Positions 8,352 through 22,173 of a stretch of DNA of 64,000 bases are shown here, one piece after another. Each line of letters starts with the position of its first letter. Position 1 is the stretch's first letter. Made by a program: the position numbers and the translations under genes. Origin of the DNA: Solanum dulcamara (lineage: Eukaryota > Streptophyta > Magnoliopsida > Solanales > Solanaceae). The stretch is taken from positions 53,716,001-53,780,000 of the forward strand of contig NC_077240.1 of assembly GCF_947179165.1 (NCBI RefSeq), written 5' to 3'. The notes beneath the pieces were generated by a model that was given only the letters and a program-made list of their open reading frames with translations, was not told where the DNA came from and did no database searches.

Positions 8352-11148
8352 TGTTACACCCCACACTTTTAAACTCGGAATGTCTCATAAGTTCCTTAGA
8401 CATTATCATGTGATTCGGATACGCTACGACACTATCAAACGACTCTAAGGAAGGGATAATGTGATACCCCATAGTACAGAAGGTTGGAAATGGAGTCATA
8501 TGAATCCGAAAGGAATTGGAGGCTAAATAATGAGTCGTTGGACTCGATTTACCTACGTAAGCTACTAACTTGGAAGTCCTACATACTTAAGCTATTGGAG
8601 TACGTACCAAGCTTGCGTAGAATGGATTACATAGACTCTTAAGACAAGACGAGATTACGAATCTACGGGGGAGAGGAGAAGATGACACGTGGAAGCAAAA
8701 GGAGGTGCCACGTGGAAGCCTAGGGAAGTTCCATGTGGCAGCAGGTGACCCACATGATTGGGGTCAAGTAGGTTACCCACCTATTGGGGGTGGGGCCCAC
8801 CAAGGGCATGTGGCAGCCTGGGAGGCTAGGTGTGGATCCGTGGCCCAATAAGGGCCTGACAGGTGTCACCCTTAGGGGCTGACATGTGTCACTTCCTAAG
8901 GAACCATAAATATGTATTTTAATGACTCTTAAGTCATTATGTATCCAAAAATCATCCAAAACATAGAGAGAAAACGTGAGAGAAAGAGAGTACCTACGGC
9001 AGCTATGGTTTGGAAGAATTAAGGGTGAGTTCTTCGCTTTTTCTCCGTGAATTAACTATCTACGGTGTTCCCTAAGCATGTGGATATGTATATATGTATT
9101 TTACGAGGTTTACAGAACCAAAACTTCAGCTTTACAATTGGAAACTTGGAAGAAAGGAGAAGAGAAAAACGTAGAAGGGCAAGGGAGGGAGCTACGGGTT
9201 TGCTCCAAGAAAGAGGTAAGGCCCGATTTCGTTTTGTGAATTAATTATTCAGGGTATACCACAGATACATAATAGTTTTTAATGGTATAAAATTCCAATT
9301 TGGGGCAGCGGAGAAGTAACACGAACAGCCCGCTCAATTTTAGCGCATTTGAAGAAGTTCCGAGTTGCGATTTGACAATTTTAGACAAATTCGGGTAAGG
9401 TAAGGTTTATCCTTTCAAATTGAACTTTACGGTGTTGTTATGGAGTGTATTATACACCTTGTGTGTGGCTGGAAACATGAAAATGGTATAGGAATGCATG
9501 GCATTGGAGATAACCCAAATTGTAGTTAATATAGTTGAATTGTCGCCGAAGTAAAGTATTGTTCTTGTGAGTTGTTGCTGCAGGGGTGTGGTGTGTTGTT
9601 TCAGGGACTAAATATGTTCTAAACAGGGTTAAGGTGCTGCTGGTGGTAACCACATGACCCCTCATTTTGTATAATTAAAGGTGTTACAAAATAAAGGCTA
9701 GACACCTTAACTTGGATATCATATTTTTGAGCAAGTCGTTTAGAGTTTATATTGTGTATTGTTGGTGTGAATTGCTTAAACATATGCCGCAGGTTGTTGT
9801 TGGTTGTCTGTAGTTTTTAGGGATCTAATTGGAAATTTGAATAGGGCACATTATAGGGGAGCTTCTGCCCAATTTTCGTTAACGCCTTAACTAATTAAAG
9901 AACTAGTTAAGGGGAGGAACAAGAAAATAGGTTCCATAAATGCTAAGGTGAAACTTAAGATGCTAGAAAGTTAAAAGTGGTTGATATTCATATTACTTCT
10001 ATGTTGAATAGGTTCAAAGGGAAACGAGGCGAGCAGGATAAAGGAGTAACTCATACAAGGTATGTAAAGCTTTCTCTTGGCATGTTTTGGTATAAGTTCG
10101 TACAGCTATCTTTCTTTTCTTTTGGCAAGGTTTAGCCTTAAGTGAATTGTGGGTGGAATGTGGGGATAATTCCATTCCCAGAACTCCAACTACGCCTCAT
10201 AACCCCTATCCACTACTTAGTATTGGAATTTCTGTAAGGATTGAGTATTGCCTAGTAAGGCTTCTACGCATTAAATAGTAGTGGGTGGAAAGCTATCTCT
10301 CATTTTCCTTGATACATATTTGGTACGAAAATGAGATTATGATGCCATAATGGTTCACCGAGCCCATGATGGTTCGGGTATGAAATATGTATATGAAGAT
10401 CACCTGAAGGAAAGTACAGACTATATAGAGCTTATTCTCTTTCTTCTTTTAGGCATTTCTTTGTCTTGGCTATAAGCTGAATATGATATGAGCTCCGGAT
10501 TAACTCCATTCTTAAATATCTCTTATTTACTTTTGAATATCGAACTCTGGTAGTAGTTGAACTATTCCTTGGAAACTTATATATATTAAAGATGTACCAA
10601 ATATACAGGCTCCAAGTCTTGAAGACTATACGATACTAAGTGTTTTGATTCCATAAATGATTTGGCCTTATGTTAATACATGTCTAGGGTCCCCGAGATT
10701 ACTTTTGAGGCAACCCATAATGGCATTTAGAGGATACTCGAGATGACTACACCGTTGCTCAGGTCCTTAAACAAAGCTTAACTTTCTTATTTTGTCGAGT
10801 CTCTTATAATGATTTAAATTGCCTATAGTTACTCACTACTCTACTCGTGTATACTGTAACCCTTCTTTAACCGAGTCCTAGGCCGAGTACATTATCATAC
10901 ACAACTCACTGTATTGTCCACCAAGCCCCTCACTAGAGGGCCGGGTATATATGTATATATATATATAATAATGTGTTGTAATAAGGTGGTGATGGCGCCG
11001 GGCCTATGATGGTCCTACAGATGTGATGCCCCAGATCCCTAAAAGGGCTGTCTATATTGTATAAATTGAGCATGCATGCTTTTATGATTCACAGAGTACA
11101 GGTACAGGTTTCCAATTTTGATATTTTAGCCCCTGCTTCTCTACTCTA
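8352..11148 (+). repeat. 3' LTR of E1, first 2.8 kb (truncated)
   Basis: It starts TGTTACACCCC after the E1 polypurine tract and is collinear with the LTR at 517. It contains G-box variants (8858-8900), a TATA-like run (about 8906-8916) and a GTGAGT donor (GT at 9025). At 11148 the similarity stops before the double-hairpin block, and an LTR piece in the opposite orientation follows. There is no host or TE gene in this stretch. Confidence 0.85.
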
Positions 11149-13558
11149 GAAAGTTAAGCTTTTATTTGAGGACCCGAGTAATGGTGTAGTCATCTTGAGT
11201 GTCCTCTAAATGCCATTATGGGCTGTCTCGATTGTAATTTCGGGGACCCTAGACATGTATTAACGTAGGGCCAAATCATTTATGGAATCAGAAACACTTG
11301 TTACCTTATAGTCTTTAGGACGTAGAGCCTGTACATTTGTTACCTCTTTAACGTATAAAAGTTTCCAGGGAAATAGTTCAACTACTATAGGAGTTCAATA
11401 TTCAGAAGTAAATAAGAGATGTTTAAGAATGGAGTTACCCCAAAGCTCAGATCATATTCAACTTACAACTAAGACAAAGACATGCCCAAAAGAAGAAAGA
11501 GAATAAGCTCTATATAGTCTGTACTTTCCTTCAGGTGATCTTCATATACATATTTTGTATCCGGCCCATCATGGGGCTCGGTGAACCACTATGGCATCAT
11601 AATTTCATTTTCGTACAAAACACATATCAAGGGAATGAGAGATAGCTTTCCGCACACTACTGTTTAACACGTAGAAGCCTTACTAGACAATACTCAATCC
11701 TTACAGAAATTCCAATACTAAGCAGGGGATAGGGGTTATGAGGCGTACTTGGAGTTTTGGGAGTGGAATTATCCACACATTCCACATACAATTCACTTAA
11801 GACCTAAGATTGCCAAAAGGAAAGAAAGATAGCCTTACGAACTTATACCAAAACATGCCAAGAGAAAGCCTTACATACCTCTTGTAAGTTATTCTTTAAC
11901 CCGTTCGCCTCGTCGTCCTCTGAACCTATTTCAACCTGAAAGTAATACGAATATAAACCACTCTTATCTTTCCAGCATCTTAGGTTGCACCTTAGTAGTC
12001 ATGGAATCTATTTCCTTGTTCGTCTCTTCGACTAGTTCTTTAATTAAGTAAGACGTTAATGAAAATTGGGCAGCACCTCCCCTATAATGTGCCCTATCCA
12101 AATTTCCAATTCCACTCCTAATACCTACACACAACCAACAACAACAACCTGCAACATACGTTTAGGCAATTTGCACCAACAATATACAACATAACCTCCA
12201 AACGACTCACTCAAAATTACGATATCAAAATAGGGTGTCTAGCCTTTATTTTGTAACCCCATTAATTATATGAAACAAGGGGTCGTGTGGATGAAACCAG
12301 CAATACCCACATACCTTTTTGAATACATTTAGGCCCTGCAACATCCCCCACACATCTGCAACAGCACACCACAAGCCCAACACTTCACTTTGATGACAAT
12401 TTAACTATAGCGACTACAATTTAGATTGTCTCCAACGTCAAGTATTCCTATACCATTTTTACATTTCCAGCCACAAAAAAGGCATATAACACCTCCATAA
12501 AAACACCAGAAAGTCAAAATGAAAAGGAGAAACCTTACCTTACCCAAAATAGGCCACAATCTGCCAAGACGCGCCTCGGAACTTCTCTAGACGCGCTGAC
12601 ATTATGTGGACTATTTGTATGACTTCCTCACTGCCCCAAATTGGAATTTCTTATTATTAAACATCATTAGATAACCGCAAGATACCATAATTAATTAATT
12701 CATGGAACGAAACTCGGAGGCTTACCTCCAATGGGCCTAACCTGTAGCCCCTCTCTTCTTGCCTCCAACGTTTTTCCTCTTCTTTCTTTCACTTTTCTAG
12801 ACGTAAAGATGAAGAGATGGTTCCATAGATGTCGTAAGATACATATATACATATCCATGTGGTTGAGGAACACCGTAGATAATTAATTCACGAAGAAAAA
12901 TTGGAAAACTTACCTCAAACTTTTCAAACCATGGCTGCCTCTTCCTCTCACGTTTTCTCTCTATGTTCTTGGCTGATTTTGGATAAAGAACAAGTGAAGA
13001 GTCACATAGTACATATATATATGAGGTGACACGTGTCATCCCCTAAGGGTGACACGTGTCAAGCCCTTATTGGGCCATCTCCACCATGCTGCCAATAGGG
13101 TGCTGCCACGTGGCAGTGAGGTCCACCTCCTCCAAGTAGGTCGATCACCTACTTGACCCCAAGAAGGTGGGTCACCTGCCTACTTGAGGTGCTTCCACGT
13201 GTCACCTTCCTAGGCTACCACGTGTCACTTTTTTTCCTCCCTCATGGGTTCATCATCGCATCTTATTTTAAGAACCCATGTAATCCCTGCTACGTAAGCC
13301 TTGTATGACCTTAAGTAGATCAAGTGTATAAGACTTCTAAATTAGTAGCTTATGTAGGTAAATCGAGTCCTACGACTCATTTCTTGGCCTCCAACTCATT
13401 CTGGATTCCTACGATTCTATTTCTAACCTTCCCTCTCACGGGGTATCACATTCGTCTTTCCTTAGAGTCATTTGATAGTGTTGTAGCGTATCCGTCTCAC
13501 ATGATAATGTCTAAGGAACTTGTAAGACATTCCGAGTTTAAAAGTGTGGGGTATAATA
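11149..13558 (-). repeat. Inverted LTR fragment (LTR head)
   Basis: This is the reverse complement of the first about 2.4 kb of the LTR, ending at the LTR start (ggggtataata on the + strand, a decayed tip). It pairs with 8352-10786 to form a large inverted repeat with about 2.4 kb arms and a 362-base spacer (10787-11148). I found no 5-bp duplication at its ends, so rearrangement seems more likely than simple insertion. The frame at 13324-13692 lies in LTR sequence and is not a gene. Confidence 0.8.
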
Positions 13559-16117
13559 CAGCCCCTAAGTGGTTGCATAGTTACGGTGGTCCAATAAGGA
13601 TTGGACACATGTCCCCCTTAGAGGATGACACGTGTCAGCTCCTAAACTACCCTACATATGTCTGTATTGTGACTAAGAACTTCGGTTCTTAGCCAAAACT
13701 TCAGCAGCCAAAGAAAAGGAAAAACGTGAAAGAGCAAAAAGAAAGGCAGCCATGGTTTTGAGAAATTAAAGGTAAGTTCTTCAATTTTCCTCCGTGAATT
13801 AATTATCTACGGTGTTCCTCAACCACATGGATATGTATATATGTATCTTACGATATATACAGAGTTATTCCTTCAGCTTTACGCCTAGAAAAGCAAGATA
13901 GAAGAGGAGAAAAATATTGGAGGGCAAGAAGAGGAGCTATGGTTTAGGGGCTGCCATGGTAAGCCTCCGAGTTTCATTTCATGAATTAATTACTTGAGGT
14001 GTCCCACGGATATATAATGGTGTTTTATAACATAAAATCTCACTTTGGGGCAGCGAGAAGTAACACCAACAGCCCGCTCAAATTCAGCACTGTTGGAGAA
14101 GTTCCGAGTTGCAATTTGGCAGTTTTGGCCAAATTCGGGTAAGGTAAGGTTTCTCCTTTAAATTTGGACTTTATGGTATTTTTATGGAGTGTATTATAGG
14201 CCTTTTTTGTGTCTTGAAACGTGAAAATGGGATAGGAATGCTTGGCATTGGAGACAATCCAAATTGTAGTCGTTATAGTTGAATTATCGTCGAAATAAAG
14301 TGTTGTTTGTGTGAGGTGCTGCTGCAGGGGTGTGGTGTGTTGTTGTAGGGAATAAATGTGTTCTAAAAGGGGTAGGGGTGCTTTTGGTTGAATCCACATG
14401 ACACCTCGTTTTTTATAAGTAAAGGTTCTAAAAAATAAAGGCTAGACACCCTATTTTGGTATCGTAGCTATGAACGAGTCGTTTGGAGTTTATGTTGTAT
14501 ATTGTTGATGTGAACTTCTTAAACATATGTTGCATTTTGTTGTTGGTTGGCTATAGGTATTAGGATTGGAATTGGAAATTCGGATAGGGCATATTATAGG
14601 AGAGGTGCTGCCCGATTTTCGTAAACTCTTTAACTAGTTAAGAAACTAGTCGAGAAAGCAAGCAAAGGGTGGAGTTCTATGAATACTTATGTGTATCCTA
14701 AGGTTCTAGAAAGCCAAGGGTTGTTAATACTCGTATTGATTTTATGTTACTTAGGTTTAAAGGACGACGAGATGAATGGGATAAAGAGTAACTCATAAGA
14801 GGTATGTGAAGCTCTCTCTTGGCATGTTTTTGACATAGGTATGTAAACCCTATCTTTTCTCTTCCTTTTGGTATGTCTTAGATGTAGGCTATGGATGATG
14901 AAAGCTTCGGGGCAACTTCACTCTTAGGTTCTGAATATGACTTCAGGACTCTGAATCACTTCTAGATGTTAAGACTTTTAAAGTAGTTAAACTCCCACTC
15001 CTCGAGTCTTCTATATGACTGTATAAAGATTGATTCGACTAAGCTCTTTTTTGTAAAAAATGAAAGGCTTTGAGATAACCAACGCTCGAACTGCTATAAG
15101 ATATTTCATACTGGTATATGTCTAAGATTTCCAAAACTCCCTTTTACCTAGTCCTTATTGACATTTAGAGGGTATACGTCAGATATTTTCTATCAGGATC
15201 TCCAGGGATAATTCAACTAATGACTTCATTGAGTCTCCGATAATTATTTAAACTATGTTTTATTTCTCACTACTCTACTCGTGTATACTGTAACACTTTT
15301 TTCATCATGCCCAGGCTGAGAATAGTAATTGTGCACAATTCTACTACATTGTTCATTGCGCCCTCACTAGAGGACCGGGTACGTATGTATATATATGATG
15401 ATGTGTTGTAATAAGGAGGTGATGGTACTACAGATATGATTCACCGGATCTCTGATAGGGCCAGCTATATTGAAAATTTGAGCATGCATGATTTTACTTT
15501 TCCAGGTACAGGTTTTTGATTTGATATTTTATCCCCTACTTCTCTATTTCAGATATGCCTCTAGTCGTATTATGTTATGTTTTACATACTTAGTACATAT
15601 GTCTTACTGACCCCCCTTTTCTTGGGGGGGCTGCATTTCATGTCCGCAGGTACAGGTATAGGTTTTGGGAGTCCGTCATCTAAGGATCTCGCTCAGCTCA
15701 GCTGGAAGAGGCTCCATTGTATTGGAACCTAGTTTTTGGCATTGGCCGTTGATGTATAGTATTTTTTTGTTATTCAGGGGTATGGAGGAGGTCCTGTCCC
15801 GCCATATGTTGTCATTGATATTGTTAGAAGTCTGCAAACATGTATATGTGGGCTATGTATATCAGTTTGATTCAGTTGGGTCTACATGATGTATGGTATA
15901 TGTTATTATGTTATGACAGTCTTGTCGGCTTGCATGCCCTTTCATGTTACGATACAAACAAAAAGGGCTACAGGTTTATGAAAATGTTATTGCCCAATGG
16001 GGCTCTGTTACATGATATTGTTTTATTTACAGTTCAATTTGACCATAGCTAATAGTTAGATATACGGGGGGGTCCAGGTCGTACCCTAGTCGTGGCCTAC
16101 GGATTTGGATCGTGACA
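13559..16117 (+). repeat. LTR fragment lacking its first ~0.5 kb
   Basis: This is + strand LTR from the G-box region (gacacgtgtc near 13628) to a complete LTR end (gatcgtgaca, 16117). It contains two donor-like sites after short A/G-rich exons (about 13771 and 13959) and the double hairpin with arms CCCCCC/GGGGGG (15611-15616, 15624-15629). No primer site follows, so it is not the 5' LTR of a present element. No gene seen. Confidence 0.8.
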
Positions 16118-19034
16118 AAAGTAGGTGACCTACCTACTTGGGGTGGACCCCACGCTGTCATGTGGCAGCGTATGATTGGCCGCATGATGTGAGGTGGCGC
16201 CCTAGGGGGCTGCCATGTGTCACCTCCAAAAGTGGTGTATATATTCCTAGTTGATGACTAAGGAATTCATTTTCAGCATGTTTTAACTTAACAAAAGTGA
16301 AGAAAAAAACTTAGGAGAATAGTGAGAGAGCTACGGCATGAACACAACAAGGTAAGTCCTCCATTTTCGATCCATAAATTAATTATTTAAGGTATCCTAA
16401 GGTGATATAGCGGTTTTTAACAACATAAAAATTTATAGTTGGGATTTCGGGGAGGTTCTCATTTTTGTCAACAAACCCATTTTTGGAATGGGACTATTAT
16501 TAGTAATACTAGTATAACTCCTTGTGTAAAGCTTCGTTTCAAGTGATTCAAGATGTTTTGGAAAGCTATTTCATAGGTCTATAACTTTTATGTAGACTCT
16601 CAAACCCATTTTTGCTTTTATCCACTCGAAAAAGGATGATAAAGTATAAGTGAGGTGCTGCCTAGATTTCGTTTTGAAAATCCTACACGGGTTGTTGTTG
16701 GTATTTTGGGCATATCGTTTTGTACAGAATTGTTGTAGGGGTGATTCAAAATTGTATTCGACCTTAAGACACATGTATATCACTTTTATTGAGGCCAAAA
16801 AGCCTATTTCCCCTAATTACCCCTTCAAAACTAAGCGACAATACAAGACAATAGGCTGTTCAAAATTCACGTTTTGATAGTTTTGAGCAAGTTGTTTGGG
16901 GGTTTGTATTGTGTAATGTTGAAGTGAATTACTTATATATATGCTGCTGGTTGTTGTTTTTGGTTGGCTGTAGTAATTAAAGAAGTGATTGGAAATTTCG
17001 GATAGGGCATGTTATAGGGGAGGTGCTACCCGATTTCTGTTAACTCCTTGACTAACTAAGGAACTAGTAGAGAAGGAGAACGAGGAAATGAGCTCTATGA
17101 ATACTCGTGTGTAACTTAAGATGCTAAAAAGTCGAGGGTTGTTGATACTCGTATTGCTTTCATGTTAAATAGGTTCAGCAGACGACGAGGCGAATACGGG
17201 AAAGAGTAATTCATATGAGGTATGTAGAGCTATCCTTCTTTTCTTTTGGGCATGTCTTAGATTCAAGTGACAAATGATATGTGTATAAAGCCTGGGGTAA
17301 TTCTATTCATGAGATCTGAACATGATTCATGATTCATAACTCATGCCCACTTCTGAATGTTAAAACTCTTAAAGTAGTTAAGCTCCCATCCCTCAAGTCT
17401 TCTATATGCAGAAAAGTAGTGTGTGTACAGGTAACGTTTCCTTCTTTTGGCATGTCTTCAAGTTAAATAGTGAATGATATGAACTTGAGGGTAAATCTAC
17501 TCATAAATGCCAAGTGTAATTCACAGTTCTTATGTACTCCTTGATGAAAGCACTCTTACAGTAATCGAACTAGGGCTTCTCAAGCCTTCCACACATTAGA
17601 AAGGGATAAGTATGTGAAGCTACCCCTTTCTTATCTTTTGGCATGGCTTAGGTGTAAGTATTATGTATATGAAATTGGAAGTTATTCCACTCTTAAAAAC
17701 TCTGAGTGTGAGTTAAGGCTCTTGTTTACTTCCTACTTATTAGAACTTATGTAACAAGTTGAGTCATTACTTTTCAAGTCTTCCATGTGATAGAAAGTGG
17801 TACATGTAAAGCTTGTCTTTTCCTACTTCTAGAAAGACTGGACTATAGGTACTATAGAACATGGATTTGGAGATAGCTCCATTTATAGATTCTGGACCTA
17901 ACTCATAACTTGTACCCCCTTTTGAATGATAAGGGATGTGTAAGCTCCTATACCTAGAGGCTCTTGAACATGCTTTATGGTGATATCTAAGGGATGTTTG
18001 ATATGTTATAGAGTTTTACGTGCACGTATATGCATTATGATATATATAGATTGGGCCGAACGTACCTCGGCATATCTTTCTATGTAAGGATCAGGCCGTA
18101 TATTCCACGGCATGTTGTGCTGTTTATGGATCGGGCTGCCGTACCTCGGCATTCTTACATGATATATGGATTAGGCCGTCGTACCTCGACATTGTTATAC
18201 AATATACGGATCGGGCCGTCCTTCCTCGGTATTATTATACGATATGTGGATCGAGTTGTCGTTCCTCGATGTGTACTTGCTATATATATGGATCGTGCTG
18301 TACGTTCCACAACGCTAATAATATATGTGTTTATGATGACAGAATGATGTATTTGTTACATCGAGCCCCCAAATGGGCCAGGTACAGTATGTGACGATAG
18401 TATATATGACTTTATTTAATAAGATGTAGGTACAATAATTTGTTAATTGTTATAATTGTTTCCTACATCCCTACTTCAGCTATTGTCTCCATTATGATAT
18501 GTTATGCTTTATATACTCAGTACAAGTATCGTACTGACCCCTTTTCTTTGGGGGGTTGTATTTCATGCCCACAGGTACAGGTACACGTGTTGGGGATCTG
18601 TCAGCTTAGGAGTTTCACTCAGCTATATTAGAAGTGCTCCATTGTTCCGGAGCCTAGCCTTTGGTGCTGGCCTGCAAATATATGTATTTGTTTATTCAGG
18701 GGTACAGCGGGGGCCCTATCCCGCTATATGTTACCGTACTTTTCTTAGAGGTCTATAGACATATATATGTGGGTTGTTTATGAGTTTGTTTTGGCTATGC
18801 CTGTACGATATGTTGTAAATGTTTTTATGTTATGACAGCCCTGTCGGCTTGCATGCCCTTTCATGATATCATACAAGTGAAAGAGGCTATAGGTATATGA
18901 AAAGGTTTTGACCCATTAGGGTTTTTGTGTACAGTATCATATCACATATAGTTTAACTTGACTATAGCTGATAGATATATAGATGGGGGTCCAGGTCATA
19001 ACCCAGTCGTGGCCTACGGGGTTGGGTCGTGACA
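16118..19034 (+). repeat. Second LTR fragment in tandem, head missing
   Basis: It begins directly after the previous LTR end, in the aagtaggtgacctacctactt palindrome zone, and runs to a full end (gggtcgtgaca, 19034). Its middle differs from that of its left neighbour and resembles the E6 LTRs: it shares their fragment near 16500-16870 and the about 40-bp tandem array at 18035-18310. It is therefore a different LTR subfamily. No gene seen. Confidence 0.8.
18035..18310 (+). repeat. Tandem ~40-45 bp repeats within LTR
   Basis: Five to seven imperfect units read like atggatcgggccgtcgtacctcggcattnttatac. Each holds a GATC/CGGGCCGT core and a CCTCGGCAT box. Homologous arrays occur at 21070-21235, 47840-48120 and 53180-53460. 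The array is open in one frame and yields a repetitive peptide, but nothing suggests it is translated. Confidence 0.7.
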
Positions 19035-19410
19035 TTTAATATGATGACTTAGTCATCAAATGGGATAGATATACTTGCCCTTAGGAGGTGACATGTGTCA
19101 TCCCCTAAGGGTGACATGTGTCAAGCCCTCATTGGGCCATCTCACTCATGCAACCACCCCTAGGCTGCCATGTGGCAATGGGGTCCACCCCTTCGATGCA
19201 GGCAGGTGAGTCACCTCCTTGCTTTAGTTGCTACCACGTAGCACTTCCTCCTGCTACCACGTGGCACTCTCTTCTTGCTTCCACATGTCATCCTCTTCTC
19301 TCCCTCAAGGGTTCGTAATCTCTTTTTACCTTAAGAACCTGAATCCCTTCTACGCAAGCTTGGTATGTACGCAAGTAGCTCAAGTATGTACGACTACTTA
19401 AGAGATATTC
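19035..19410 (-). repeat. Remnant of E3 3' LTR, outer part
   Basis: This is LTR sequence in reverse orientation, from the TATA/G-box zone (gacatgtgtcatcccc near 19090) to the LTR head. About 250 bases around the usual cctacgtaagctac block are missing near 19388. It continues across the solo LTR at 22174-22199, which carries the last 26 bases to the LTR tip. The left edge abuts the end of another LTR at 19034. Confidence 0.7.
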
Positions 19411-22168
19411 TATTATACCCCATACTCTTGAGCTTGGAGTGTCTCTCAAGCTTCTTAGAAGTTATCATGTAAGCCGGATAATCTACGACACTATCAAACA
19501 ACTCTAAGGAAGGGAGAATGTGATACCCCATAGTAGGGAAGATTGGAAATAGAGTCATGAGAAGTCGGAAGGAGTTGGAGGCCAAGTAATGAGTTGTAGG
19601 ACTTGACTTACCTACGTAAGCCATTAACTTAGAAGTCTTACATACTTACGCTATTTGAGTACATATTAAGCTTACGTAGCAGGGATTACACGGGTTCTTA
19701 AGTTAAGATGAGATTACGAACCCACGAGGAAGAAAAAAGGATGACACATGGCAATAGGAGGACGTACCACGTGGCAGCAGCTACAACAAGAAGGTGACCC
19801 ACCTACCTGCTTTGGGGGGTGGACCCCGCTGCCACATGGCAACCTAGGGGTGGTTGCATGATTGAGGTGGCCCAATGAGGGCTTGACACGTGTCACCCTT
19901 AGGGGCTGACACATGTCACCCTTAGGGGCTGACACATGTCACCTCCTAAGTGAAAGTATATCTATTCCATTTGATGACTAAGTCATCATATTAAACTTTT
20001 CTAAGTTAGAAAGGGAGAGAGAACTAAGAGAAAAATGTTATGGAGCAAAAGAGAGCGGTCATGGGTTTGGCTAGAAAAAAAGTAAGTCCCGACTTTTGTT
20101 CTGTAAATTAATTATTTAAGGTATACTATGGTGATATAGCGGTGTTTAATAACGTAAAATTTCATTTTGGGGAAGCAAGGAAGAGTTACAAACAGTCCAC
20201 TAATTTTTAGAATATTAAGAGAACTTCCGAGACAAGTTTTAGTATGTTTTAGCAAGGTATGGCTTGGTTATCTTCTCCCATCTTTTTTTAAGGGTTTGAA
20301 AATTTTATGAGGGGTTAATGATGTAAAGTTATGGTTTGGAGCATCACCAAATGGATAGCAAGCAGCCACGAAATTTCAACCGCAACTAGAGAACTTCCGA
20401 GGCAAATTTTAGCCAATTTCGGGTAAGGTAAGGGTTTTGCTTTCAATTTGGAGTTTATGGAGTGTATTAAACATCTTATATGTGGATGGAAGTATAAAAA
20501 TTGCACAAGGATGCTCAACGTTAGAAACAAACTAAACTAAGGTCGTCATAGTTAAATTGAACGTCGAGTAGGGTGTTGTGGTTGTTGTGCTGGGCTTGAT
20601 TTGCTTTTATTGTATATTGCAGGGATGGAACACGTTCCAAAAGGTGTTTGGGAGCTTCTGGTTTCATCCACACGACCCTCCATGCCATACGGTTAAAGGT
20701 TTTATGAAATAGCGACTAAAAATCCTATTTTGGTATCGTAGTTTAAGCGCGTTGTTGGAAGCTTGTATTGCGTAATGTTACCATATTTTAATTATATATG
20801 AGCTTCTGATTAATTTTGTTGGTTGGTTGCTAAGGTTTGGGGGTTAAATTGAAAGTTCAGATAGGGCAAGTTATAGAGGAGATGCTGTCCAAATTCCGTT
20901 AACTTTTAACTAAATAATAGACTAGTCGACAAAGAAGAATAAGGAATTGGTTCCTATGGGTAGTTGGTGTATACGATGATGAAATGTCGTATATGATTAA
21001 GTGAAGCATACGATGATGCCGTATGTGATGATGTTCATCACAGCATCTCGGGCAGGGTATGTATATGATGATATGATGGAAAATGTGGATTGGGATGTAC
21101 GTTCCTCGGCATTGTTCTAAAATGTGGATTGGGTCGTACGTTCCTCGGCATTATTTTAAAATATAGATTGGGCCATAAGTTCCTCGACACTATTTTAAAT
21201 TATGGATCGGGCCGAATGTTCCTTGGTATATTTTACTATATGATAATAGCACCGAGTCCCATAGTGGGTCGGGTGCGGTACGATATGTACACCACTCTTT
21301 CACTGAGTCTCTCACTAAAGGGCCAGATACTTTATGTAGGCATGCATATGAAAATATAGGGATACATTTGTGACCCCGGGCCCTAGAGTAGACCGGATAT
21401 ACTATGATGACATATGAGATTATGTCGTATACAATGATATGATGTCGTATATAATGACATGATGAAACAATATACATGATGATATGATGACACATGATTA
21501 TAATGAAATAATTATGATATCAAGTTCATTAGAGGGCTGGGTAAAAGGTATGATAAGGTATATGACTGCATGTCCTAAGCTGCATGTACAGTAATATGTT
21601 AACTGTTATATATGTTTCATGCATCCCCATTTCAGTTGTTTTTTCAGTTATGATATGTTATGCTTTATATACTCAGTACCAATATCATACTGACCCTTAT
21701 TCCCGAGGGGATGCGTTTCATGCCAGCAGGTACAAATGTTCATTTCGGAATCCGTCAGCTTAGGATTTCCTCTCAGCTAGGTTGGAAATGCTCTACTGTT
21801 CCGGAGCCTAAATCCTGATACTGGTCATTTGATGTAAATATTTATTTATTCGTAGGTACGGTGGGGGCCCTATCCCACCATATGATATAATTGTTAGTCT
21901 TAGAGGTCTGTAGATATGTGTATATGGGTTATTTGTGAGTAGTTCATGTTATACATGTTATTATGTTATGACAACCTTGTCGGCTTGCGTGCCTTTTCAT
22001 GTCGTGATACAGGTGAAAGAGGCGACTGGTATATGAAAATTTTTGACCCATTGGGGTTTTGGGTATAGTATCACCTCATACACGGTTTAACTTGAGTATA
22101 GCTGATAGATACGCATAAGGGGGTCCAGGTTAGACTCCAGTCATGGCCTATAGGGTTGGGTCGTGACA
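19411..22168 (+). repeat. Solo LTR inserted in E3's LTR
   Basis: It runs from a decayed start (tattatacccc) to a complete end (gggtcgtgaca). The flanking pentamers are TATTC (19406-19410) and CATTC (22169-22173), a target duplication with one mismatch. Removing the LTR and one duplication restores the normal LTR-head sequence of E3. It is 2,758 bp, shorter than its relatives, with an internal deletion. It contains a 40-bp-type tandem array (about 21070-21235). No primer site or internal region is present, as expected after LTR-LTR recombination. Confidence 0.8.
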
Positions 22169-22173
22169 CATTC

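Noticed and set aside
11149..13558. Simple nested insertion of an LTR at 11148
   Set aside because: No matching pentamers at the two ends, and the + LTR does not resume where it broke off; rearrangement fits better.
13324..13692. Open frames of 100-125 codons in LTRs (also 38002-38379, 41655-42020, 42358-42696, 14040-14399, 1550-1927)
   Set aside because: All lie in noncoding LTR sequence, are not kept open in sister LTRs, and show no recognisable domain.
18030..18347. Repetitive peptide frame (also 47808-48126, 53148-53463)
   Set aside because: It arises from the 40-bp tandem array, whose unit length is not a constant multiple of three; no start context or conservation suggests translation.
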